Shown here in pieces: positions 47,530 to 55,930 of a stretch of 64,000 nucleotides of DNA (its first letter is position 1; the number at the start of each line of letters is the position of its first letter). Below the pieces are notes generated by a model that was given only the letters and a program-made list of their open reading frames with translations, searched no databases and was not told the DNA's origin. Source of the DNA: Ramlibacter sp. (lineage in GTDB: Bacteria; Pseudomonadota; Gammaproteobacteria; Burkholderiales; Burkholderiaceae_C); contig JADJPY010000011.1 in the NCBI GenBank assembly GCA_016713005.1, positions 558,001 through 622,000 of the forward strand, in the 5' to 3' direction. The position numbers and the translations under genes were made by a program.

Positions 47530-47840
47530 TCACCGGGTCATTCTGCGCATGTCGCGCAAGAAGTTGAGGTCTTCTATCGCTGGCACCCGCTGTACGAGCG
47601 TCGCGTAAGGCGCCAGTACAGCGAGCAGCGAGCCAACGGCGACGTGGTTCACGTCGAGGCGTCGCCCGGCATCGTCATCGTCGTGCCGGCATGGATGCTC
47701 GACGCCGTCGCGTGCACGGCCATGGAACTCGGCGCACCGAGAGCGTCGGTACAGGCGCTCGCGGAGTTACACCTGCAGCTGTCCGAGCTTGGACTTCGAC
47801 GAAGCTTCGCCGGTGTTCAACCCACAGGCGAGCAATCCCA
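47530..47840 (+). CDS. DUF5372-like small protein of a recombinase module, 5' end unclear
   Basis: The frame reads SAHVAQEVEVFYRWHPLYER, then GDVVHVEASPGIVIVVPAWM and LGAPRASVQALAELHLQLSE. Proteins of this kind (WHPLYGR motif) commonly precede large serine recombinases in mobile elements. A stop at 47527 without a good in-frame start suggests the 5' end was lost at the junction with the dioxygenase remnant. The true 3' end is not clear because the frame stays open to 48045. Confidence 0.45.
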
Positions 47841-48045
47841 TGACCCAGTCCCTCCGCACGACGCGCAAGCCGTCGATCGCAGTGCCGTCACGTCCGCCAG
47901 CGCCGCAGCAACTGAGCATGTCGTTCGAGTCCGCCGTGCTGCAGGAACTGAGATCGATCGAGCGAACCAGCGCGGTCGCACACTGGCGCTCCTGCTGCTG
48001 CAAGCGGCCGGCCTGGACGCAGGGGGTGACGATGGCGAACTCTGA
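47840..48045 (+). pseudogene. Small accessory gene of the recombinase module, frameshifted
   Basis: An ATG at 47840 begins MTQSLRTTRKPSIAVPSRPP and LSMSFESAVLQELRSIERTS. Near 47975 the frame shifts to ALLLLQAAGLDAGGDDGEL with a stop at 48045, overlapping the recombinase start. It is a ~68-residue protein of unknown role often found between the DUF5372-like gene and the recombinase. Confidence 0.4.
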
Positions 48046-49332
48046 ATTGTTGCCGGCCGCCGTTCTGCGGCGCAAGGCGGTCGTTTACGTGCGCCAATCC
48101 ACTCAGACGCAAGTCCAGACCAATCTGGAGAGCCAGCGCCGCCAGTACGACCTGGTGGAGGAAGCGCGACGCCGGGGGTTCGCGCAGATCGAAGTCATCG
48201 ACGACGACCTCGGGCGCTCTGCCAGTGGCATGGTGGCGCGCCCCGGTTTCGATCGGTTGGTTGCATGGCTGTGCGCCGGCGAAGTCGGCGCGGTTCTTTG
48301 CTTCGATGCATCACGGCTGGCGCGCAACGGACGCGACTGGCACCACCTGCTGGAGCTGTGTGGCTTGGTCGAGGCCCGGGTGATCGATCTGGACGGCGTG
48401 TATGACCCGTGTCGGCCCAACGAGCGGCTGCTGCTGGGAATGAAGGGCAGCATCAGCGAATTCGAGTTGGGCGTTCTCAAGGCACGCATGTATGACGCTG
48501 CGCGGGCCAAGGCCCATCGCGGCGAACTGCGCATCAGCGTGCCAGTCGGCTACGTCTGGCACCGAGAGGTCGGCCTCGGGTTCGATCCCGACGCGCGGCT
48601 GCAGGAGGCGATCCGATTAATCTTCGAGCGCGTTCGCAAGCTGGGCAGCGCTCGCCAGGTGCTGCTGTCGCTGGCAGCTGATGGCGTGCACTTCCCGCGG
48701 CCCTCAGACGGCAAGAAGATGGTCAGCTTCGACTGGACGCCGATCCGCTACCGCAAGCGATCAGGCGCAGACCTCGGCACCTGCACCGGATCTGGCCGGC
48801 CTAGCTGACGATCTCGCCGCAGCGTGGAATTCGCCGCATGTCACGATGCGAACGCGCCAGCAGCTGCTGCGCACCCTCGTGAAGGACCTTGAGCATCACC
48901 TCCCATTGCATGGCTGCCGCACGCCCGAAGAGGCGCTGGCCGTCATGCGCAGCATGGCCGGCAAGTGGGCGAGCACATCGCCGCGTCGCTCAACCGCATG
49001 ACGCTTCCGACGGGTCAGGGCAAGACCTGGACCGCGCATCGCGTTGCCTCGGTGCGAATGGTCAATGACATTCGTGCCTACCGCTCCGCGCATCAGGATG
49101 GCGAATGGTTGACGATGTCGGAGGCTGCAGCCAAGCTCGGTGTCACGAATCACTGCATCCGGCGCCTGATCAAGGCAGGGCTGCTGCCCGCCGAACAGGT
49201 CGTCGCGAGAGCGCCGTACCAGATCCGCGCCGACGATCTGCTCGATCAGCGCGTCATCGAGGCTGCCGCGCGAACAGCTCGCCCGTGTCGCATCGATGGC
49301 GGGAATCAGATTCCAATGTTTTCAAGCACTTA
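48032..49332 (+). pseudogene. Large serine recombinase, broken with internal losses
   Basis: The ATG at 48032 starts the catalytic resolvase domain: RRKAVVYVRQSTQTQVQTNL contains the active-site serine, followed by RRQYDLVEEARRRGFAQIEV and FDASRLARNGRDWHHLLELC. The recombinase domain continues to about 48770. The zinc-ribbon and coiled-coil region is then missing or scrambled, and C-terminal parts resume in other frames (TRQQLLRTLVKDLEHHLPLH, then EWLTMSEAAAKLGVTNHCIR). Intact relatives have about 690 residues. It probably once moved this segment. Confidence 0.75.
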
Positions 49333-49339
49333 ACGAAAG

Positions 49340-49500
49340 CGGGCACTATGAGCAGGCCATCACCACCGGCTTCAAGGCGCGTTCGCCCCAGTTGTTGTCG
49401 GCCTCCAGGATGCCGTGCTCCACGAAGGTGTTCAACGCCACCCAGTTGCTCAGCGCGTAGCCGAACGCCTCTCCCAGCGGAGACTTCGGCAACACCGTCG
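49340..49500 (-). pseudogene. IS66 transposase TnpC C-terminal remnant
   Basis: On the minus strand VLPKSPLGEAFGYALSNWVA, then LNTFVEHGILEADNNWGERA and LKPVV, match the end of the IS66 TnpC catalytic domain, including the conserved glutamate/DNN region. Both flanks are missing. Confidence 0.65.
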
Positions 49501-49554
49501 GTGCGTGCGCGGCCGAATGCCTGCATCTTCAACGAATGCGGAGCAGGCGAACTG

Positions 49555-49965
49555 GAAGGCATCAAGCGACGGCGTTTGGGCAGCCAAGCATGGCAGGAAC
49601 TGTTTCGGCGGCATGCGGAAAGCGGAGAGCCGATCGGCACGTTCTGCCGGCGCGAGGGGGTGAGCGCGCAAGCTATCGGCGCTGGAAGGCCCGTTTGGAC
49701 GAGCAAGCGTCGACGGCGGCGACCAAGTCGCCGAGGGGGGGACGCGCCGAAGCCGGGCGCAGTGACGGCGGCGCCGTTTGTCGATCGGGCGCGCTCGGCA
49801 CGATGCCCACTGCCGCGGGCCGACTCGAGGTGCGACTGGATCTCGGTGGGGGCGCTCGCCGACCCGGACCGCCGGCTCAAAGTGCGGCAGGCGCAGACCA
49901 AGCCGCTGACGCAACAACTGCACGACTGGCCACGCGGCCAATGGTCGATTACAAGATATAGTCAG
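49555..49965 (+). pseudogene. IS66 accessory protein TnpA remnant
   Basis: IKRRRLGSQAWQELFRRHAE, then SGEPIGTFCRREGVSAQ is the helix-turn-helix start of IS66 TnpA. After a frame change, SRWKARLDEQASTAATKS and, near 49770-49870, FVDLGALG/RLEVRLDLGGG-like words follow. No complete frame remains. Confidence 0.55.
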
Positions 49966-49967
49966 GA

Positions 49968-50245
49968 AGGCTGCTTTGCTTCACCCCCGACCCGGAGATC
50001 GCGTGGATGCTCCCCGGCATCCCGCCAGCCGACCGTCACGCGAGGTGGCACTGATCCGCATTATCACCTTCCGCGTCGGCAAGATCGCACATGGACATAT
50101 CTACTGGGATCAGCCCTCGTTTCTGGTGCAGATCGGGCTGCTCGATCCGGACAAACTGCCTGTGGTCTGCATCAATGCGGTGCGCAAGGTGCTCCACCCG
50201 AAGCTGCCTTCCAGCCACCTCCTGTCGAGGGGACGTCAGCGCTGA
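49968..50245 (+). pseudogene. SnoaL-like ester cyclase C-terminal remnant
   Basis: Across frames FTPDPEIAWMLPGIPPADRH, then LIRIITFRVGKIAHGHIYWD and QPSFLVQIGLLDPDKLPVV resemble the C-terminal half of NTF2/SnoaL-like cyclase proteins that occur in aromatic catabolic clusters. The N-terminal half is missing at the IS66 junction. It is convergent with the amidohydrolase gene. Confidence 0.5.
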
Positions 50246-50273
50246 CGACCTACGCAGCGCGTGCAAACGAGAT

Positions 50274-51164
50274 TCAGGCCGCCAATGCCAGCAGGCGCAG
50301 CGGGTTGTGGACCAGGATAGCTTCCCGCTCCGGCGCCTCGGGAACGAAGGTGGCCAAGGCATCCACCAGCGCGGTGTCCTCCGGCACCCTGGCGGCATCG
50401 AAGTAGCCCGTGTGCGGCCAATCTGTTCCCCACAACAAGCGGTCGGGACGGGCGCTCACCAGCGCCTGCGCCAACGGCGCTACATCGGCATACGGCGCCC
50501 CCTGCCGCGAGATGCGGTCTGCGCCGCTGAGCTTGATCCAGAAGTTGCCGCGCGCAAGCAGCGCGAGCAGGATCTGGAACGGCTCCTGTGCGACACCTCC
50601 TGCTGGGTCCACCCGGCCCAAATGGTCAATGACAACCTGCACCGGAATGGCCTCGAGCCACTCTTGCAGGCGCGCGATGTCGGCACCATCGAAATGAAGC
50701 TCGACGAACCAGCCCAGGGGCGCAATGCAGCGCACCACATGATTGAATACGGTCAGGTCCAACGAGCCGCCGTGCTGCGGGTTGAAGGCGAAGCGCACGC
50801 CGCGTGCGCCGCGCGCGTGCAGCTCGGCGCACGACGCGGGTGAGGCGGACGCATCCAGGCGGACCACGGCTACATAACGGCCGTCGGAGCGCGCCACGGC
50901 ATCCAGGTCGACCGCGTTGTCGAACCCGTGCGTGTTCGCGTGCACCACCCAGCCGCGTGCGAATCCAAGGGCCTCGTGCAGGCGAAGGCACTGCTCCACC
51001 GGTGCGTCGGGCGGCGTGTACTTGCGCTTCGCTCCATACGGAAAGCGAAGTTGCGGCCCCAGGGCGTGAAAGTGCGTGTCCCATGATCCGTGAGGCACAT
51101 GCCATGCAGGGCGCGCCGTCACAGGCCGCGGACCCAGGCAATCAGGGATCGGTTGCTCACTCAT
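50274..51164 (-). CDS. LigI-like amidohydrolase, candidate 4-sulfomuconolactone hydrolase
   Basis: The 296-residue protein belongs to amidohydrolase family 2 of the 2-pyrone-4,6-dicarboxylate hydrolase type. His31 and His33 (DTHFHALGP) are the first metal ligands. VVIDHLGRV and LLWGTDWPHTG supply later His and Asp residues. The ATG at 51164 overlaps the end of pcaB by eight bases, so the genes are coupled. Known 4-sulfomuconolactone hydrolases belong to this family and are encoded next to pcaB/pcaH-type genes; they split the lactone into maleylacetate and sulfite. A lactonase for a carboxylated intermediate is the alternative. Confidence 0.75.
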   Translation of the reverse strand: MSEQPIPDCLGPRPVTARPAWHVPHGSWDTHFHALGPQLRFPYGAKRKYTPPDAPVEQCLRLHEALGFARGWVVHANTHGFDNAVDLDAVARSDGRYVAVVRLDASASPASCAELHARGARGVRFAFNPQHGGSLDLTVFNHVVRCIAPLGWFVELHFDGADIARLQEWLEAIPVQVVIDHLGRVDPAGGVAQEPFQILLALLARGNFWIKLSGADRISRQGAPYADVAPLAQALVSARPDRLLWGTDWPHTGYFDAARVPEDTALVDALATFVPEAPEREAILVHNPLRLLALAA

Positions 51165-52482
51165 GGGCTGCCTCCGGAATGACCGAACTGGCCTGCTGCA
51201 GCACCGCGGCACACATGGCGTCGGCGCTGCCCAGATAGGTGGCCGGATCCGCCAGCGCCTGCAGTTCAGCGTTCGAAAGCACCTCTACTACCGCTGGAAT
51301 TTCCGCCAGGACGGATTCGAGCGGGACATCTCGCTCTATCGCTGCGCGGCAGGCCTCGTGCACCAGGTCGTGCGCCTGCAAGCGACCGAGCCGCGGCGCA
51401 AGCGCCATCATGAAGCGTTCGCCCAGCATGACGCCCCGCGTGCCGTCCAGGTTGCGCCGCATGCGGCTAGGGAATACCTGCAGATCCTCCAGCAGCAGGA
51501 CGGCCAAGTCCAGGCATCGCTCGGCTGCGATGAACGCGGGCCCGACCACCTGCAGCTCGAGCAGGGCCTCGCCGCTGCGTTCCTGCCGCTGTCGGCCGGC
51601 CAGCAGGACACTCATCGCATTCTGGCCGACCAGCGTCGCCGCGGCGACGGTGTGCGCGCACAGAATGGGATTCGCCTTCAGTGGCAGCGTGCTGCTGGTG
51701 TCCTTGCCACCGGCGTGGGGCTCCGCCACTTCTCCGATCTCGGTGCTGCCAAGTTCCGCAATATCCTGCGCGATCTTTGCCAGGCTGTTGGTCAATCCCG
51801 CAAGGGCTGCCACCCGAACGAACACCTCGTCGCGCATCGCGGCCCAGGTGATCGTCGGTTCGGGCAGGCGCAGACGCCGCATGAACGCGCGCCTCACGGC
51901 CAAGCCTTGCTCCTGCAGCGACGCCAGCGTTCCCGCCGCGCCTGCAAACTCCCCCGGGATGGGGCGCGCGACGGCCGCGCGGACGCGCTCCGCATGGCGC
52001 AGCACGGACGACAGCCACACCGCCGCCTTGAAGCCGAATGTGATGGGCAGTGCGTGGCCGCCGAAAGTCCGCCCGGCCATCACACTGTGACGATGCGACC
52101 GCACCAGCGCAGCCAGCGCTCGCGCCAGCCGCTCCACCCGCTCCAGCACGCCTCTGAATGCCTCGTCGACTTGCAGTGCAAGTGCGGTGTTGACGATGTC
52201 CTGTGTCGTGGCGCCCCAGTGCACGAACCGGCCCGCATCTCCGCACGCCTCCGTGAGCTGCCGCACCAGGGGAGCTACAGCGTAGCCGGTGCGCTGAGCC
52301 TCCTGCCGCACGCGCGGAACGTCGATGGCGTCCAGTGTCGCACCCCGCTCGATTTCGCGCGCCGCATCTTCGGGGATGACGCCGACTTCGGCTTGCGCAT
52401 GCGCGAGCGCCACCTCGATTCCGAGGTACAGGGCCAGAGTCTCGGCCTCGCCGAAGATCTCGCCCGCCGATCGCACACTCAT
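51157..52482 (-). CDS. pcaB: 3-carboxy- (or 3-sulfo-) muconate cycloisomerase
   Basis: The 441-residue protein is a fumarase/aspartase superfamily member of the PcaB type. It has FVHWGATTQDIVNTALALQV (catalytic His region) and the signature loop GKDTSSTLPLKANP. PcaB lactonises 3-carboxymuconate. A paralogous form, PcaB2, lactonises 3-sulfomuconate in 4-sulfocatechol degraders. It is coupled to pcaH (ATGA, 52479-52482) and overlaps the amidohydrolase gene. The absence of pcaC and pcaD and the presence of a LigI-like hydrolase favour the sulfonated substrate, but substrate cannot be read from the sequence. Confidence 0.87.
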   Translation of the reverse strand: MSVRSAGEIFGEAETLALYLGIEVALAHAQAEVGVIPEDAAREIERGATLDAIDVPRVRQEAQRTGYAVAPLVRQLTEACGDAGRFVHWGATTQDIVNTALALQVDEAFRGVLERVERLARALAALVRSHRHSVMAGRTFGGHALPITFGFKAAVWLSSVLRHAERVRAAVARPIPGEFAGAAGTLASLQEQGLAVRRAFMRRLRLPEPTITWAAMRDEVFVRVAALAGLTNSLAKIAQDIAELGSTEIGEVAEPHAGGKDTSSTLPLKANPILCAHTVAAATLVGQNAMSVLLAGRQRQERSGEALLELQVVGPAFIAAERCLDLAVLLLEDLQVFPSRMRRNLDGTRGVMLGERFMMALAPRLGRLQAHDLVHEACRAAIERDVPLESVLAEIPAVVEVLSNAELQALADPATYLGSADAMCAAVLQQASSVIPEAAHE

Positions 52483-53189
52483 TTTCCTTCCACGAAGAAC
52501 GGCGTTTCCTGGCTACCGCGCAGCACGATGTCGAACTGGTACACCTGTGTGCCCTCCGGCTCGTCGGGCATCCGGCGCGCGATCAGCGAGGCACGCGCGC
52601 GCAGGTCCTCCACCCCGTTAAGGATTGGATCAATATCGTTGTACTCCTCGCCGGGGAAGTACATCTGCGTAATGAGGCGCTGCATCAGCCCGGCCGCGAA
52701 CAGGGAGAAATGCACGTGCGGCGGTCGCATCCAGTTGTCGTAGCCCGGGTTGGGATACGCACCCGGCTTGATGGAGCGGAAGGTATAGCGCCCCTGCGAG
52801 TCTGTCAGCGCGCGACCCCACCCCTTGAAGTTCGGGTCCAGCGGCGCCTGCGTCGTGTCGTCCGGGTGCTCGTACTTGCCCCACCGGTTCGCCTGCCAGA
52901 CCTCGATTAACGCCTTGCGCACCGGCTTGCCGTTCTCGTCCATCACCTGCCCCTGGATAATGATGGGCGTTCCTTCAGCGCGCGCGCCTCTGGGCTGCTT
53001 GCATGCCAGGTCCTCGTCACCCGGGCGGACCAAGCCGACCCCGAAGAACGGGCCAATTGTTTGCGAAGGTGTGATCACATGAATGTCTTGGCTCGGCGTG
53101 CGCTGCTCGTGGACACGGTAACCGCGGATCACCTTCAGCCGTTGTTGGCCCAGGAACACTGACGGATGAGGCAGAGGAGCTTCGGTCAT
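52479..53189 (-). CDS. pcaH: Intradiol dioxygenase, protocatechuate 3,4-dioxygenase beta-like
   Basis: The 236-residue protein has the intradiol iron site: Tyr106 (WGKYEHPDD), Tyr145 or Tyr150 (PGAYPNPGYDNW), and His158 and His160 (RPPHVHFSLF). Length fits the beta (catalytic) subunit PcaH, which cleaves protocatechuate or, in type 2 enzymes, 4-sulfocatechol. The ATG at 53189 begins where the family does. It is the first gene of the operon. The alpha subunit pcaG, normally adjacent, is not present; the next gene downstream is pcaB and upstream is non-coding DNA. Confidence 0.85.
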   Translation of the reverse strand: MTEAPLPHPSVFLGQQRLKVIRGYRVHEQRTPSQDIHVITPSQTIGPFFGVGLVRPGDEDLACKQPRGARAEGTPIIIQGQVMDENGKPVRKALIEVWQANRWGKYEHPDDTTQAPLDPNFKGWGRALTDSQGRYTFRSIKPGAYPNPGYDNWMRPPHVHFSLFAAGLMQRLITQMYFPGEEYNDIDPILNGVEDLRARASLIARRMPDEPEGTQVYQFDIVLRGSQETPFFVEGK

Positions 53190-53241
53190 ATGGTTTTCGC
53201 AGAGAGGTGGAGTGGTGAGAATGCGCGAGCACTGAGTAATA

Positions 53242-53256
53242 ATTGCGAAACGCAAT
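53242..53256. promoter_or_regulatory. Palindrome ATTGCGAAACGCAAT upstream of pcaH
   Basis: A perfect 6-3-6 inverted repeat lies 53 bases upstream of the pcaH start in an AT-rich patch. It is a good candidate operator; IclR-type regulators of protocatechuate genes use sites of comparable size. From 53260 to 53553 no gene is seen. Confidence 0.5.
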
Positions 53257-53553
53257 ATTTGCAGTCTCGGAGGATCATAGATCGAGACAGGCAAGGAAGT
53301 CAACATGCTTGCTGCTTAGGTGCGGATCGCTGACCATAATTTTTGCGGGTACCGGGGGGGCGGCACAACGGCTGCTTACACATTCGTAGTGCGCAACAGT
53401 AAAATTTCGCGATCCCATCCTTGCGCGTTCGCCGCGAGCTTGGTGTGTGTACGAGAGACGCGCAAGCTTCTTTTTCCCGCCAAAGTGCGCAGCTCGGCCA
53501 GAGGGTCACTGCGTGTGCGAGGTGGGGCTTATGGCGTCCGAGGGGTCGCGTGC

Positions 53554-53595
53554 CTTACTTTCCGCGGGTCAGCAGACGCATTTGCGCGTAATTTC
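53554..53595 (+). repeat. Left terminal inverted repeat of the IS1634 element
   Basis: It starts CTTACTTTCCGCGGGTCAGC and ends GCGCGTAATTTC. It pairs with 55741-55782 with only a few mismatches. Confidence 0.85.
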
Positions 53596-53615
53596 CGGGC
53601 TGCGTTTCGAGGTGC

Positions 53616-55330
53616 CTAGAACGTGCTTGCGGGGACGCCGAGCAGCGCGAGCACTTTGCGCTGCAGGTCGGTGAGTGTGAGGTTGAATGCCTGAACGGTG
53701 CGGCCGTGTTGACGCAGTTGATGGCGCTCGGCCAGGCTGAACAGGCGCAGCACCTGCTCGGTGGTGGGATGCGCGCACTGGCGCTGCTCGGGGTAGATGG
53801 GCAGTTCCTCGATGGCTTCGTGCGCCATGGCCTGGCGCAGCTCGCGCTCGATGAGGGCCTGCACCAGCAGTGCGATCGCGTACAGGGTGAACAGTGCCTC
53901 GATGCGACCCTCGTCCTTGAGGAACACCGGGGCGATCTGGTGTACGGTCTTGATCTGCTCGAAGCGCTTCTCGATCATGGGCTGGCCTTTGTGGGCCTGC
54001 AGGACCTGTGCGGCGCTGAGCTTGCGGTCGTTCGTCATCAACGGGTACATGCCGTCGCTTCGCCGGTCGTAGGCGATGGCCTGCTCGTCGGTGCTCCATT
54101 GCACGTCGAAGCGTCGCTTGGTGATCTTGCGGTAGGCCGTGTCGGGGCCCGGGCGGCCACGGCGGGTTTGCTTGAAGACGTGCTCTTCGCGAACGACGCG
54201 GCGAACCTTGAGGTAGCGACCCACATGGTGCCTGTCCACGATGAGCTTGATCTGCAGGTCGATCTCGGGGCGCCGCGCAGCCGGGTCTTGGCGGAGGCCA
54301 GGCGCTGGCGCAACCGCTCGAACTCTTCGATGGCAGCGGCGATGTTGCGTAGCCGCCGGGCATGCTGGCGCAGCGTCAGCAGCGTGCTCCAGACCCACAC
54401 GATGGACCAGGCTTCCATGGAGGGTAGCGGCGCCCGATGGACGTACCAGCAGTCGCGCGGCCCGTCGCTGTAGCGCGGGTTGGGCCGATCCCACACCAGG
54501 GACCACTCGGGCGTGTGGGTTTGCAGCCATTCGCGAAACTGCGCATCCTCAAGCCGGCTGCGTGGCATCACGGTGACGAAGCGGCCCCCTGCGCGGTCGA
54601 TGTGATCCATGTTCTCGCGCGAACACAGTTTGCTGTCGGCCACGTACAGGAAGTCGCTCCTGCCGGCCACCGCCCTGAGCGTCTCCCAGGTCTGCACGTG
54701 GGTGACCGAGTCGCTGGTGTTGCCGTCGGTGCAGCGAAACGCCACCGGCACGTTGCCGTCGGCGCTCATGGTCAGAATGAACAGCAGTTGCTTGAGGTCC
54801 GGCCTGTGCGCCTTCGAATGCCCGAAGGTGATCGCGGGCGCGGTGCGAGCGCGAATCTGGCGGCCTCGGGCGCGGCGGTAGCCGCCGCAGAAGCTGATCG
54901 ATGTGGAGTCGTTGTGGAACTCCTCGAAACGCACCCCGAAGCGCTGCCCAACGGCCAACACGAGCTCAGTCAGCAACGCCGTGCGATCGGCATCGAACAG
55001 CCGGTCCAAGGCGCGCCCGAGGCGGTCGTCGCTCAGGTGCTCCATCTCCTGGGCACTGATGCCGAACATGCCATCGGCGAAGCCGTGCACGGTCTCGTGC
55101 TGGCGGTAGATCGGTTCGCGCTCCACGATGATCGATCGCAGCAGCACGCCCAGCGCGCTGGCATGGGTGATGCTGCAGCGAGCGTCCGAGGGGATGTGGC
55201 GCGACAGGGTGTCGTGCAGGCCGATGCGCTCGATGAAGTGGTTGATCAGGGGCAGCGGGCCCAGGCGCTCGGTGTGAAGAGTGAAGCCTGCCGCCTCCTT
55301 GGTGGAAGTCGGGGCTTGCGAGCTTGGCAT
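53616..55330 (-). pseudogene. IS1634 family transposase, one frameshift
   Basis: The protein (~570 residues) begins MPSSQAPTSTKEAAGFTLHT and includes GVRFEEFHNDSTSISFCGGY (first catalytic Asp), LYVADSKLCSRENMD and, in the second frame, DGMYPLMTNDRKL and KRFEQIKTVHQIAPVFLKDE near the catalytic Glu. One C is missing near 54275 in a run (GCCCCGAG). Apart from that the gene and both inverted repeats are intact, so the indel may be an assembly error. It is divergent from the small DUF6788 gene. Confidence 0.88.
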
Positions 55331-55374
55331 TCTGGCGCTACTATTAACGACAGAATCGCAAAAGTCAAGCACTC

Positions 55375-55725
55375 ATGCCGCGTTCACTCGCACAAAACAT
55401 CAAGCAGGTCCGAGACAAGATCGGCGGCGTCCGGGCGGCCCTGGCCGACATCGAGTACCTGTGCTCGGGCACGTTGCACATGCGCATGAAGGTGTGCGGC
55501 AAGCCCGGGTGCCGTTGCGCCCAGGATCCGCAGGCCCGTCATGGCCCGTACTACGAATGGGGGCACATGATCGGCGGCAAGCTCGTGCATCGCATGGTCA
55601 CGCCAGCGCAGGCCGAGCTTCTACAACACGCGATCGACAACCACCGCCGTGCCAAGCAGCTTATGCGTGAGTGGGAGGAGCAGACCGAGCGTCTCATCGA
55701 CTTGGAAGTACCGCGCCAACCTTGA
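55375..55725 (+). CDS. DUF6788 family protein carried by the IS1634 element
   Basis: The 116-residue protein starts MPRSLAQNIKQVRDKIGGVR and contains a Cys-rich part (MKVCGKPGCRCAQDPQARHG) followed by GPYYEWGHMIGGKLVHRMVT. This is the DUF6788 pattern (uncharacterised, often beside transposases). It lies inside the inverted repeats and is divergent from the transposase, so it is a passenger or accessory of the element. The CxxxxCxC group may bind zinc. Confidence 0.75.
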   Translation: MPRSLAQNIKQVRDKIGGVRAALADIEYLCSGTLHMRMKVCGKPGCRCAQDPQARHGPYYEWGHMIGGKLVHRMVTPAQAELLQHAIDNHRRAKQLMREWEEQTERLIDLEVPRQP

Positions 55726-55740
55726 CCTTCCCGCGACCGG

Positions 55741-55782
55741 GAAATTACGCGCAAATGCGTCTGGCGACCTGCGGAAAGTAAG
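55741..55782 (-). repeat. Right terminal inverted repeat of the IS1634 element
   Basis: It starts GAAATTACGCGCAAATGCGT and ends GCGGAAAGTAAG, complementary to the left end. Confidence 0.85.
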
Positions 55783-55930
55783 CCGGTATGCCGATCCTTC
55801 CGGTTATTGAATGTCGCCGGCGCGCTTCGAATCACGCGGCGCCGCGTCTGCTCCTACGATCAGTGCACTGGCCCGGAAGTCTCCGGGCCCCTCACCATCC
55901 ATCGCGGCATGCACCGCGGCAAGGGCATTC

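Larger units (their letters stand above)
53554..55782 (-). mobile_element. IS1634 family insertion sequence with accessory gene
   Basis: The element is bounded by ~42-bp imperfect inverted repeats (53554-53595 and 55741-55782). It contains a transposase gene on the minus strand and a divergent DUF6788 gene. Size, about 2.2 kb, fits the family. It lies between the pcaH promoter region and the Rieske operon at 55.9 kb. No clear target duplication could be seen in the flanks. Confidence 0.85.

Noticed and set aside
50804..52743. Long plus-strand frames opposite pcaB and the amidohydrolase
   Set aside because: The minus-strand genes carry clear catalytic motifs and overlapping starts; the plus frames are shadows.
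51157..53189. Ordinary protocatechuate (beta-ketoadipate) pathway
   Set aside because: Not excluded, but pcaG, pcaC and pcaD are absent and a LigI-like hydrolase is fused into the operon, so I rank the sulfonated route higher.
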